Assembly: GCA_017476085.1 (NCBI GenBank)
Contig: JAFVEJ010000217.1
Location: 1-16,192 of the forward strand
Direction of reading: 5' to 3'
DNA length: 16,192 bases
From: Alphaproteobacteria bacterium
Lineage (GTDB): Bacteria; Pseudomonadota; Alphaproteobacteria; RF32; CAG-977
The notes beneath the pieces are model-generated. The model was not told where the DNA came from and ran no database searches. It was given only the letters and a program-made list of their open reading frames with translations. Position numbers and translations under genes: made by a program. Shown piece by piece: positions 7,030 to 13,761 of the stretch. Every line of letters starts with the position of its first letter. Positions within the stretch are counted from its first letter, which is position 1.

Positions 7030-7902
7030 CTATTCAATATTTTGGATTTGTTCTCTTAACTGGTCAATAACGGATTTTAAAGCCATTCCCGTTCTGGTTA
7101 ATTCAATGTCCATAGATTTGGAACAAAGCGTATTGGCTTCCCGATTAAATTCCTGACACAAAAAATCCAATTTTCTGCCAATCGGGCCCTTTTCTTCAAA
7201 CAGTTCGCGTGCCGTGTGAACATGAGCCGCTAAACGATCCAACTCTTCGCGCACATCCGCTCTGAGCATGCAAGCGGTGACTTCCTGCATAAAGCGTTCT
7301 TCGGACAATTCTGTGTCTTCTTTAAGCAGATCCAACCCTTCTTTGAGTTTTTTCTTAATTCGTTCGGGTTGAACCGCGGCCAGATTTTTAGCTTCGATTA
7401 CGAGCCGTTCGATTTGGTTAACCTGATCATTCAGACAAACTGCGATTTTGGCTCCTTCGGCTAAACGGGCCTTTTTTAACGATTCGGCGGCTTCTTCTAA
7501 AGAAGAAAGGAATAAAGCCGTTATTTCTGAACGATCTGCCGGCGGCTTAGAATCGATTTCCGCTACGCCGCGCACATTCATCAAACCGTCAATGCGGGCC
7601 GGTTCCAAAGCGGGAAATTTTTTCTGCAGCTGTTCGGATAAAGAGCATAATTCTTCCAAAAAGGCATAATTGATTTGAGGCTTTTGATCCGCCTGATCAA
7701 GCGTTATATCCAATGAAACGGAAAAACTGCCGCGAGTGAAAAAGGAACGTAAACAATCGCGAATCTTTTGTTCCAATTCTTCGTACCCTTGCGGATAGCG
7801 GCATCGTATTTCCAGTCCTTTGTTGTTAACGCTGCGCAGCGTCCATGTCCAGGAAGCGCCGTTTTGTCCTGAAAAGGAACTGAATCCCGTCATACTTTCC
7901 AT
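7030..7902 (-). CDS. yicC: YicC-family protein (putative endoribonuclease)
   Basis: The 290-residue product has both hallmarks of the YicC family: the N-terminal MESMTGFSSF and LRSVNNKGLEIRCRYP blocks (1-10 and 22-37), and the C-terminal DUF1732 end EANTLCSKSMDIELTRTG followed by LKSVIDQLREQIQNIE, which is close to the family consensus. E. coli YicC has been reported to be an endoribonuclease involved in small-RNA turnover; that function here is by family only. The middle (about 100-220) is predicted helical and charged. The ATG is preceded by GAGG at a suitable distance, and MxSMTGF is the usual N-terminus, supporting this start. It heads a two-gene unit with gmk (9-base gap) and is divergent from the short-chain dehydrogenase gene across 71 bases, in which no convincing promoter pair was found. 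Confidence 0.95.
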   Translation of the reverse strand: MESMTGFSSFSGQNGASWTWTLRSVNNKGLEIRCRYPQGYEELEQKIRDCLRSFFTRGSFSVSLDITLDQADQKPQINYAFLEELCSLSEQLQKKFPALEPARIDGLMNVRGVAEIDSKPPADRSEITALFLSSLEEAAESLKKARLAEGAKIAVCLNDQVNQIERLVIEAKNLAAVQPERIKKKLKEGLDLLKEDTELSEERFMQEVTACMLRADVREELDRLAAHVHTARELFEEKGPIGRKLDFLCQEFNREANTLCSKSMDIELTRTGMALKSVIDQLREQIQNIE

Positions 7903-7973
7903 GCTAAAGCCTCTTTATTTATTAAGTCGTTTGCATTACCTTACATAAAACTATTCAAAACGGGAATTTAAAA

Positions 7974-8741
7974 ATGAAAAATCCGCATCATATTTTAATC
8001 ACGGGAGCTTCCAGCGGGATAGGAGAAGCTTTGGCTTTATACTATGCTCAAAAAAACGTCACGTTGTTTTTATGCGGGCAGAATATAAATCGTTTGGGAG
8101 ATGTGGCTCAGCGCTGCCGTGAAAAAAGAGCGGAAGTTTTTGCGGAAAAGATTGATGTGACGGATGCGGCCGCAATGGAAAATTGGATAAACCGATGCGA
8201 TAAAATAGCAGAATTGGATTTGGTTGTTGCCAATGCGGGCGTTTCCGCCGGTCCGGGGAAAAATGGCGAATCCGTTGAAGTGACGCGGAAGATTTTTGCC
8301 GTCAATGTCGGCGGTGTTTTAAATACGGTTTTGCCCGCTTTGGAAAAAATGAAAAAACGCGGCAAAGGACAAATCGCTGTGTTGAGTTCGTTGGCCGGAT
8401 ACAGGGGACTGCCTTCGGCGCCGGCGTATTCGGGATCCAAAAACGCCGTGCGCGCTTGGGGCGAAGCTTTGCGGGGTCATTTGAAACCGCAGGGAATCGA
8501 AGTTAATGTCATTTGTCCGGGATTTGTTGTTTCGCGCATTACGGAAAAAAATAAATTTCCTATGCCTTTTTTAATGCCGGCGGATAATGCCGCCATTATT
8601 ATTGCCGAAGGTTTAAGAAAAAACAAAGGACGGATTACTTTTCCGCCCCTGTTGGCTTTCAGCGCTTGGCTGATGAGCTGTTTGCCTTCCGGCATCGCTG
8701 AATTTATTTTAACGAAACTGCCTAATAAAGGATCCGATTAA
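7974..8741 (+). CDS. Classical short-chain dehydrogenase/reductase (SDR)
   Basis: A 255-residue NAD(P)-dependent oxidoreductase with every classical SDR mark: TGASSGIG (10-17) for the dinucleotide, the acidic DVTD step (61-64), NAG (87-89), Asn111, Ser139 in the LSSLAG strand, and Tyr152-x-x-x-Lys156 (YSGSK), giving the complete Asn-Ser-Tyr-Lys catalytic set. CPGFV (181-185) is the usual post-catalytic motif. The C-terminal part (about 222-248) is markedly hydrophobic, as in SDRs that act on lipid-like or membrane-proximal substrates, but the substrate cannot be deduced. The ATG is preceded by a weak GGGA. The gene stands alone on the plus strand, divergent from yicC and convergent with the 151-residue acidic protein gene, whose stop codon overlaps its own by three bases (TTAA at 8738-8741). 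Confidence 0.92.
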   Translation: MKNPHHILITGASSGIGEALALYYAQKNVTLFLCGQNINRLGDVAQRCREKRAEVFAEKIDVTDAAAMENWINRCDKIAELDLVVANAGVSAGPGKNGESVEVTRKIFAVNVGGVLNTVLPALEKMKKRGKGQIAVLSSLAGYRGLPSAPAYSGSKNAVRAWGEALRGHLKPQGIEVNVICPGFVVSRITEKNKFPMPFLMPADNAAIIIAEGLRKNKGRITFPPLLAFSAWLMSCLPSGIAEFILTKLPNKGSD

Positions 8742-9193
8742 TCCAGTAAACGTCCCCACGGGAAAACACGGCGCAGATCTTTGTAATCATCTGTCATTTG
8801 GTTAAAAGCTTCATTCAATTCGTTGCCGAATACGTCAAAATCTATGCGGTCTTCGATTTCAAATTCATCCAACAGAGAAAGCAATAAATATTCCGCAAAA
8901 ATTCGCGCGGCAGAAGTTTTTGAAACAAATCCTAAAATCCTAAATTCAGTCAACAGAATTTGTTTGTAATCTTTTAAATTTTCCAGTGATTTCAATTTAT
9001 TGGCCAAAAGAGGATCCAAATCTTTTCTGACATGCAATGCCGTGTCAACCATAGCGTTAACGCGCAGGGCGCGCTCATCTTCTTCGGATAAATCGCTTTC
9101 GTCAGATTTTTCCATTAAATCAATTAATGTTTCTTCATACATATCCATAAATTCCTGACGAACAGGATCTGTGACGGGAGTTTGTGCGTTCAT
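8738..9193 (-). CDS. Small acidic helical protein of unknown function
   Basis: I do not recognise this 151-residue protein. It is rich in Glu, Asp and Leu and predicted almost wholly helical, without signal peptide, membrane helix or cysteine. The segment about 26-45 (EEDERALRVN region) is strongly acidic; residues about 60-110 look like amphipathic helices. The C-terminus FPWGRLLD and the aromatic/acidic DDYKDLRRVF are the most distinctive features. It could be a small regulatory or partner protein; no evidence selects one. The ATG has AAAGG about 7 bases upstream. It is the last gene of the leftward run that includes rsmB, but a 73-base gap and a candidate promoter separate it from the IalB-like gene. 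Its stop codon overlaps that of the convergent SDR gene. Confidence 0.7.
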   Translation of the reverse strand: MNAQTPVTDPVRQEFMDMYEETLIDLMEKSDESDLSEEDERALRVNAMVDTALHVRKDLDPLLANKLKSLENLKDYKQILLTEFRILGFVSKTSAARIFAEYLLLSLLDEFEIEDRIDFDVFGNELNEAFNQMTDDYKDLRRVFPWGRLLD

Positions 9194-9223
9194 GTTTCAA
9201 CCTTTAAAAAAATAATTATGAAA

Positions 9224-9252
9224 AGCATAACATCTTTAAATAAAAGATACAA
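9224..9252 (-). promoter_or_regulatory. Candidate extended -10 promoter for the 151-residue protein gene
   Basis: On the minus strand TTGTAT (9252-9247) and TATGCT (9229-9224) are spaced by 17 bases, and TGT precedes the -10 (extended -10). A 6-base-arm dyad, ATCTTT-AAATA-AAAGAT (9232-9248), occupies most of the spacer and could be a protein site or a chance AT-rich match. Confidence 0.35.
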
Positions 9253-9266
9253 AGCTAAAAAAGCTG

Positions 9267-9797
9267 TTATTGAAAGCCGATCGGCTGACGACACAGGCGG
9301 TTAATCGCTTCCATCGCGTTGTTAAAGCCTTTCATTGAAAAAACATCATGTGTTTCAACGCCTTCTATCGTTAATCCGCGAACGGTAACCCGGACGGCTT
9401 TATTCATTGCTTTGGCGATGTCATCGTCGGTTTTCAGGTTTTTGGCCCAGGCGGTATCTTCACTGGTAAACAGGTTTGCTTTAACGTTTCCGACCCGGAA
9501 TTGTACTTCGGAGCGGGGCATATAGGTATAGCCGGCAACAAATGTCAAAACGTCAAACATTTGTTCATTCGGGCGGTGAGAAACAATTAAAAACACATCT
9601 CCGCGGCGGGTGTATTCTCCCGTCGATTTTAAAGGCTGTGAGGAAACGAAACAGACTTTGTCTTTTTTATCTTTAAAAATATATGCGTTCCAATCGTCAA
9701 AAACACCGATATGATCAACCTTTTTGGCATCTATCAGATTTTGAGCGCTGCAGGGAACGGAAAACAGCATTAAAAAAAGAATCAAAAATTTTTTCAT
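9267..9797 (-). CDS. IalB-family (invasion-associated locus B-like) secreted protein
   Basis: A 176-residue exported protein. Residues 1-18 form a typical signal peptide (KK, hydrophobic core, SVPCSA with cleavage before Gln19), so it should act in the periplasm or outer envelope. The mature part fits the alphaproteobacterial invasion-associated locus B family: DDWNAYIF with Trp36, a Cys in KVCFVSSQP (Cys49), RRGDVFLIVSHRP (64-76), FVAGYTYMPRSEVQFRVG (86-103), AWAKN, and an end with SMKGFNNAMEAINRLC where Cys169 could pair with Cys49. IalB was first linked to erythrocyte invasion in Bartonella, but most family members belong to bacteria where no invasion role is known, so the name should not be read as a virulence claim. 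AAGGAG lies 8 bases before the ATG. It follows the glycosyltransferase-like gene by 14 bases, suggesting co-transcription. Confidence 0.8.
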   Translation of the reverse strand: MKKFLILFLMLFSVPCSAQNLIDAKKVDHIGVFDDWNAYIFKDKKDKVCFVSSQPLKSTGEYTRRGDVFLIVSHRPNEQMFDVLTFVAGYTYMPRSEVQFRVGNVKANLFTSEDTAWAKNLKTDDDIAKAMNKAVRVTVRGLTIEGVETHDVFSMKGFNNAMEAINRLCRQPIGFQ

Positions 9798-9811
9798 GCC
9801 ATATTCTCCTT

Positions 9812-10450
9812 TTAATTTTTATTCAAGACACCGGTAATTTTACTCAGATCAGGTTTAACAAATAATGAAGCATACAATTCAATCCAGAAATCAACCGTGT
9901 TTTTCAGGGATGTTTCTTTATTCAGATTTTCGGGAATGTTTTGCGCTTCCGGAGCCAACAGTGCCGAAAAAGAAAGGCGCCTGGGCAGTTTTTGTCGGAT
10001 TTCTTCGCTGCGGCAGACGACTTTTTTACTGTCTGCCAGCATTAAAGAGGCATAACGGGAGAATTTTTCATTTTCCTGAACCAAAGTTACAAAGGGGACG
10101 CGATTCATTTTGGATGTGTTTCCCCAACATAAAAGAGACAACACATCAGGACAATGCATCACATTGATTTGATGGGACTTGAAATAAAAAAAGGAAAAAA
10201 TGGCGGAACGAATCAATTTGAACAGAACGGTTAAATAAAAATCCCGGGAGCCGACAGGTGCCGCGAATGCGACTTCCTCATAAGAAAGACCCGCTTTTTT
10301 CAAAGCATCCGAAGTCCGTCCGGGTTTATCAACCGTAATCAGTAAATCGACGGCGCGTTTTTGTTTTAATCGAGAAAGGATTTCAATGAAATTCAAAGTG
10401 TTTTCCGAAAAGCTGTCTTCCATAAAAGGGTATAAGACCGTTAATTTCAT
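9812..10450 (-). CDS. Half-size glycosyltransferase-like protein (GT-B N-terminal domain only)
   Basis: A 212-residue protein that resembles the acceptor-binding N-terminal half of GT-B (GT4-type) glycosyltransferases: an opening strand MKLTVLYPFMEDSFSE, then LDLLI-like strand VDLLITVDKPGRTSDALKKAG (34-54), a helix with membrane-facing aromatics (71-90), NVMHCPDVLSLL (96-107) as the usual 'I-H-C-H-D' strand, VPFVTLVQENEKFSRYASLMLADSKKVVCRSEEIRQKLP (118-156) as the P-x-V-x-T-x-H to S-x-x-x-R-x-x-L sequence. The donor-nucleotide domain that should follow (about 170 residues with the E-x7-E motif) is missing; only a C-terminal tail that resembles the last helix of such enzymes (TVDFWIELYASL, 184-195) is present. 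So it is probably inactive alone or a derived binding protein. Its ATG overlaps the rsmB stop (ATGA), so translation is coupled. The assignment rests on pattern, not on a catalytic residue. Confidence 0.6.
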   Translation of the reverse strand: MKLTVLYPFMEDSFSENTLNFIEILSRLKQKRAVDLLITVDKPGRTSDALKKAGLSYEEVAFAAPVGSRDFYLTVLFKLIRSAIFSFFYFKSHQINVMHCPDVLSLLCWGNTSKMNRVPFVTLVQENEKFSRYASLMLADSKKVVCRSEEIRQKLPRRLSFSALLAPEAQNIPENLNKETSLKNTVDFWIELYASLFVKPDLSKITGVLNKN

Positions 10451-11757
10451 GCTTTTTTCTCCTTTTTTCTTAATCGAGCCGCGTAAAATCCGTCGCAGCC
10501 GCCGCTGGTTTCATAAAAGAAGGGAAGAATCAGCAGATCTCCGTCTTTTGTGATCATTTCTTTCGGAACCTCGGAAGGTTCCAAGGGAATTCGTTCAACC
10601 AATCCGGATCGGACAGCGTTGTCAATAAGTCCGCGTCCTTCTTCAGGCAAAATCGAACAAACGCAGTAAACCATTTCCGCGTCATCCGTCATCATTTGGA
10701 CGGCCGTTTCCAATAATTGCTTTTGAGTTATTTGCAGTCTGGAAATATCCTGGAGCGTGCGATGCCACACGACATCAGGATGACGGCGCAAAGTTCCGGT
10801 CGCTGAACATGGAGCGTCCAATAAAACGATGTCGAATTTTTCATTTTTATTCCATTCGCGCATATCCGTGCAGATTGTTTTGGCGGAAAAATGAAGACGG
10901 TCGAGATTTTCTTTCAATCGTTTAATTCTGTTTTCCGAAATGTCGATAGCGGTAACTTCGGCTCCGGCTAAAATCATTTGAGCCGTTTTTCCGCCTGGCG
11001 CGGCGCAAATATCTGCCGCTTTTTTGCCTTTTAAAGAATGAAACAGCCGCGCGGGCACAGCAGCGGATAAATCCTGTATCCACCAAGCTCCTTCTTCATA
11101 TCCGGGAAGTTGGGGAACGGAAGCTTGTTTTTCCCTTCGCAGAGAGCCTGTCGGCATTAAAATCGCTTCCAATCGATCAGACCATATTTCCGAATCGGCT
11201 TTAATGCTGAAATCCAAAGGCGCTTCCCGTAATCCGGTATTCGCTATTTTTTCGGCATTCTGCTGTCCATATTCCTTAACCCATTTTTCAAACAGCCATG
11301 CGGGAATGTTAAGTCTTGCCGTATTCTGTTTTTCAGCGATTTTTTTTCCTTCTTTGGCAATCCTGCGCAGGACGGCATTGGCTAATCCCGAAAATCCGCT
11401 GTATTTTCTGCTGTTTTTAATCAGGGAAACGCCCGTTGAAACGGCTGCATGTGCCGGAGTATCCAAAAAAACAAGCTGTGCTGCGCTGATTCTGAGAACA
11501 TCAAAAACGTAAGCGGTTTTTTCCGGCAGGGGTTTTTTCAGAAATCGGAAAAGAATATCGTCAATCTGTCCCAACCGGCGCAATAAAGTCGTAACCAAAA
11601 GACGGATAAATGTCCGATCTCTGTTTTCCAAAGGTTCCTTTTTTTCCTGATAATTCATACAGGCCGCATATTCTTCTTCCAACCCTTTGCCATGTCTGAA
11701 AACGGCGTCAAAAATTCCGACAGCTAAATGACGCGTCAGTAAATCAGGATTGTTCAT
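10447..11757 (-). CDS. rsmB: RsmB (Sun), 16S rRNA cytosine(967)-C5 methyltransferase
   Basis: RsmB uses S-adenosylmethionine to methylate C967 (E. coli numbering) of 16S rRNA. Counting from the ATG at 11757 (436 residues), a NusB-like helical RNA-binding domain occupies about 5-135, containing RDRTFIRLLVTTLLRRLGQID and DTPAHAAVSTGVSL. The Rossmann methyltransferase follows: DICAAPGGKTAQ (249-260) binds the cofactor, DAPCSATGTLRRHPDVVW (314-331) carries Cys317, and VYCVCSILPEEG (363-374) carries the probable nucleophile Cys367; the usual Thr before that Cys is Val here. A start at 11796, with a closer AAGGA site, would add a 13-residue Lys/Arg-rich leader (RKKRKKKKE) lying within the end of the upstream gene. 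I prefer 11757 because the N-terminus then matches the family. The gene overlaps the upstream membrane-protein gene and the downstream glycosyltransferase-like gene. Confidence 0.93.
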   Translation of the reverse strand: MNNPDLLTRHLAVGIFDAVFRHGKGLEEEYAACMNYQEKKEPLENRDRTFIRLLVTTLLRRLGQIDDILFRFLKKPLPEKTAYVFDVLRISAAQLVFLDTPAHAAVSTGVSLIKNSRKYSGFSGLANAVLRRIAKEGKKIAEKQNTARLNIPAWLFEKWVKEYGQQNAEKIANTGLREAPLDFSIKADSEIWSDRLEAILMPTGSLRREKQASVPQLPGYEEGAWWIQDLSAAVPARLFHSLKGKKAADICAAPGGKTAQMILAGAEVTAIDISENRIKRLKENLDRLHFSAKTICTDMREWNKNEKFDIVLLDAPCSATGTLRRHPDVVWHRTLQDISRLQITQKQLLETAVQMMTDDAEMVYCVCSILPEEGRGLIDNAVRSGLVERIPLEPSEVPKEMITKDGDLLILPFFYETSGGCDGFYAARLRKKEKKA

Positions 11758-12895
11758 CGTTCTGTTTTCCTTTTTTTTCTTCCTTTTTTTTCTCATAAGT
11801 TCCTTTTAAAAAGGAAACAGCCGAAACAGTTTCCGTAATGCCTGTCTGTGCGGTTTCTTTAGCGCCTTTAACCAGATCTATAATGCCCGTTTTGTTGTCA
11901 GAAATCATAATATTCAGATACATTTTGAGGAACAACAGTACGGTCAAAAGGATCATTTGAAACTGTAAGTCACTGATAATTAAGATAAAAATCGTTATAT
12001 CTGTTAAAAGATTATAACGAAGAACCACACGGATGACGGTTGCTTTATATGGCGTTCTGTTCATTAAATTTTCGAAAAAAAACAAAGGCTCTTTTTGTCT
12101 TTTGAGCAAGTTGGAGAAAAAGCGAAAAAGAACAACAACAAGTTCAAAGATAATATATCCGATCAACAAAAAACTCATTCCCCAATTTTTTGTAGGAAGT
12201 GCAAAAAAAGCGAATCCCGTCAGCAACAGACAAAAAATATTCCGTACGGGATTTTGTATCGGCAATTTATAATGAAGAACGCAATAAAACGGAGTCAGCA
12301 TCAGCATGATAGGAAACAATACGCCGATAACCTGCAATAAAGAAACGGGAGAGTAGCTCAAAAAGAAAAGTATCGGCAATACCGCGAATCCCATATGCAG
12401 AGATTGAATGACGACAATTCCTTCAAACCGGTCAGCCAATATGCAGAAAAACTTGTAACAGATAAACCATCCTAATCCGGTCAGGGCTTGGACGGCTTCC
12501 GGAGGCAAAGAAGTTTTGAATGGCAGACTGTCTTTCGGCAGTATGAAAACGAATCCCAGAATGCCGGCTAATTCTAAAAGAGAGCTTAAAACGGTTCCGC
12601 CTTTTAATTTATTTAAAAGACCGGATATAATGAACAGGAGAACTAATCCTAAGAAATATAAAAATTTTATTTCATAAAACCAAGTTTTGTCTTCTGAAAA
12701 GCAAAACAAAGCGCCATAGCCGATTAAAAGGCTGATCGCCTGAATGAGGTAGGCGTATTTTAAAGTTGGAACGACGTGTTCGTTATAAATATGTTCATTT
12801 AATCGGCTTTGATAAAACAAAAAATAGCCATATAACGCGATAATGTTGAAAAACAGCAGGCATGCCGTAAAAATAAGATAAAAGGTGATTGTCAT
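11744..12895 (-). CDS. Polytopic membrane protein of unknown function (about 10 helices)
   Basis: I do not recognise this 383-residue protein. Hydrophobic helices can be placed at about 4-27, 46-66, 77-94, 101-119, 134-153, 159-181, 185-209, 219-233, 240-261 and 300-331, so it is an inner-membrane protein with about ten spans (the last stretch may be two). The segment KLKGGTVLSSL-ELAG and ADRFEGIVVIQSLHMG (154-169) are the most polar or motif-like places; the latter recalls the D-G-x-D-G loop of MraY/WecA enzymes but the catalytic Asp pattern is not there. The C-terminal 50 residues are soluble and end in a Lys/Glu-rich tail (EKKKEEKKGKQNDEQS) encoded by the 13-bp tandem duplication. GGAG lies 7 bases before the ATG. 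It sits between the GNAT acetyltransferase and rsmB, so an envelope-sugar or lipid role is plausible but unproven. Confidence 0.72.
   Translation of the reverse strand: MTITFYLIFTACLLFFNIIALYGYFLFYQSRLNEHIYNEHVVPTLKYAYLIQAISLLIGYGALFCFSEDKTWFYEIKFLYFLGLVLLFIISGLLNKLKGGTVLSSLLELAGILGFVFILPKDSLPFKTSLPPEAVQALTGLGWFICYKFFCILADRFEGIVVIQSLHMGFAVLPILFFLSYSPVSLLQVIGVLFPIMLMLTPFYCVLHYKLPIQNPVRNIFCLLLTGFAFFALPTKNWGMSFLLIGYIIFELVVVLFRFFSNLLKRQKEPLFFFENLMNRTPYKATVIRVVLRYNLLTDITIFILIISDLQFQMILLTVLLFLKMYLNIMISDNKTGIIDLVKGAKETAQTGITETVSAVSFLKGTYEKKKEEKKGKQNDEQS
11767..11792 (-). repeat. 13-bp perfect tandem duplication with two A8 tracts at the membrane-protein/rsmB gene overlap
   Basis: Read on the minus strand, GAAAAAAAAGGAA occurs twice without a gap (11792-11780 and 11779-11767). 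Each copy contains eight consecutive A. It lies in the C-terminal codons of the polytopic membrane protein (KKKEEKKGK) and just before, or within, the beginning of rsmB. The unit is not a multiple of three, so gain or loss of one copy, or slippage in one A8 tract, would change the reading frame of the upstream gene. Confidence 0.85.
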
Positions 12896-12942
12896 TGATG
12901 ACTCCGTTTTTCAGATTATCCGCAAAAAAAATTAACAAACCT

Positions 12943-13446
12943 CTATAATCTGCAAAGATAACACAGTATACAGCAATTTTCTTTTGTTTTTGAAATATAT
13001 TCCGTCCTTTCCGAAAAAAAAGAAAATCCGGCTTTTTCAAAAGCGCTTAAAGAAGCGCGGTTTCCTTTGCGAATATCGGCGGTCAAAAGGGTGACGTTTT
13101 TCGCTTTCATATAATGTTGTAAAGAAATCAGAGCTTCCGTTCCTATTCCTTCCCCGCGCCGATGCGGAGAAATATTGATCATCACTTCAATTGCGGTTTG
13201 ATCGGGATATTCGGAAAGAGAAGCCGGTTCAAACCGGATAAAACCGACCGGTTCGCCGCCTTCAACAACAAAAACGGGATCAAACGGCGGATTTTCGAAG
13301 TAACCCGCATTATATTCCAGCCAGAACGAATCCCAGCTTTTAGGCAAAGGAATATAAGAAGAAGCGATTGTTGCCGGATCGTTGCGCCATGCAAAAACAA
13401 TGCGGGCGTCTTCTTTTTTATTTTGGCATGGCTGCAGAGTAATCAT
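12943..13446 (-). CDS. GNAT-family N-acetyltransferase, PseH/amino-sugar type
   Basis: A 167-residue acetyl-CoA-dependent transferase of the GNAT fold. FAWRNDP (18-24) and the following SWDSFWLEYNAGYF resemble the W-R-N and H-x-x-W-F segments of PseH-like enzymes that acetylate amino sugars. PVGFIRFEP (66-74) is the beta4-like strand, VMINISPHRRGEGIG (88-102) contains the R-R-G-x-G-x-G pyrophosphate loop of acetyl-CoA, and N129-RASLSAFEKAGF-141 is the classic C-terminal motif. Three cysteines gather at the very end (CCILCYLCRL). The substrate could be an amino sugar, a ribosomal protein or another amine; the sugar option is favoured by sequence resemblance and by the glycosyltransferase-like gene two genes downstream. 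It is the first gene of the leftward run; 47 bases separate it from the membrane-protein gene. AGG lies about 7-9 bases before the ATG. Confidence 0.82.
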   Translation of the reverse strand: MITLQPCQNKKEDARIVFAWRNDPATIASSYIPLPKSWDSFWLEYNAGYFENPPFDPVFVVEGGEPVGFIRFEPASLSEYPDQTAIEVMINISPHRRGEGIGTEALISLQHYMKAKNVTLLTADIRKGNRASLSAFEKAGFSFFSERTEYISKTKENCCILCYLCRL

Positions 13447-13475
13447 TGTTCTAACCTATCCTTTCGTGCTAAAAT
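13446..13475 (+). promoter_or_regulatory. Candidate extended -10 promoter for the DUF6111-like gene
   Basis: TAAAAT (13470-13475) is preceded by TGC (13467-13469), an extended -10 element. TTGTTC (13446-13451), 18 bases upstream, is a weak -35 that touches the first base of the divergent GNAT gene. The start of transcription would lie near 13482, about 25 bases before the ATG at 13507. Confidence 0.35.
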
Positions 13476-13506
13476 CCAGTTTAAATGATTGAAGGAAATA
13501 AGCAAT

Positions 13507-13761
13507 ATGTTCAGAGTATTGTACAGTGTTCTTTTGCCGTTCGTACTGCCGTTCGTATTCTATTGGATATATCGGCGTCGGCGCGGTATGAAACAGGAGT
13601 TTTATCCCGTACAGACACTAACGGCGGCGGGATTGGGGCTCGTTTTGGTTTTTTTATTTATGTTTTCCATACCGGACAAAGCGCCTGCCGACAGTGCCTA
13701 TGTACCGCCTAAATTTGAAAACGGGCAGATTGTTCCGGCAACGCTGCAGACCAGGAATTAA
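13507..13761 (+). CDS. DUF6111-like small membrane protein
   Basis: An 84-residue inner-membrane protein with two helices (about 3-22 and 36-54) joined by the basic loop RRRRGMKQEF, and a short exposed C-terminus with AYVPPKFENGQIVPATL. This layout, particularly the Y-V-P-P-x-x-E-x-G-x-I-V-P ending, matches the alphaproteobacterial DUF6111 family, whose function is unknown. An upstream in-frame TTG (13489) is possible, but the ATG at 13507 is preferred: AAGGA lies about 10 bases before it and family members begin immediately before the first helix. The basic loop between the helices predicts both termini outside the cytoplasm by the positive-inside rule. It is divergent from the GNAT gene across 60 bases and convergent with dnaB, with overlapping stop codons (TTAA, 13758-13761). 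Confidence 0.72.
   Translation: MFRVLYSVLLPFVLPFVFYWIYRRRRGMKQEFYPVQTLTAAGLGLVLVFLFMFSIPDKAPADSAYVPPKFENGQIVPATLQTRN

Noticed and set aside
9251..9266. AGCTAAAAAAGCT as a terminator after the IalB-like gene
   Set aside because: The stem is only four or five weak pairs and no adequate T-run follows.
12380..12450. MraY/WecA-like catalytic loop in the ten-helix membrane protein (ADRFEG segment)
   Set aside because: Only a loose resemblance to D-G-x-D-G; the paired Asp motif and the other catalytic Asp residues of that family are not found.
13489..13506. TTG start at 13489 for the DUF6111-like protein
   Set aside because: The ATG at 13507 fits the family N-terminus and has AAGGA upstream.
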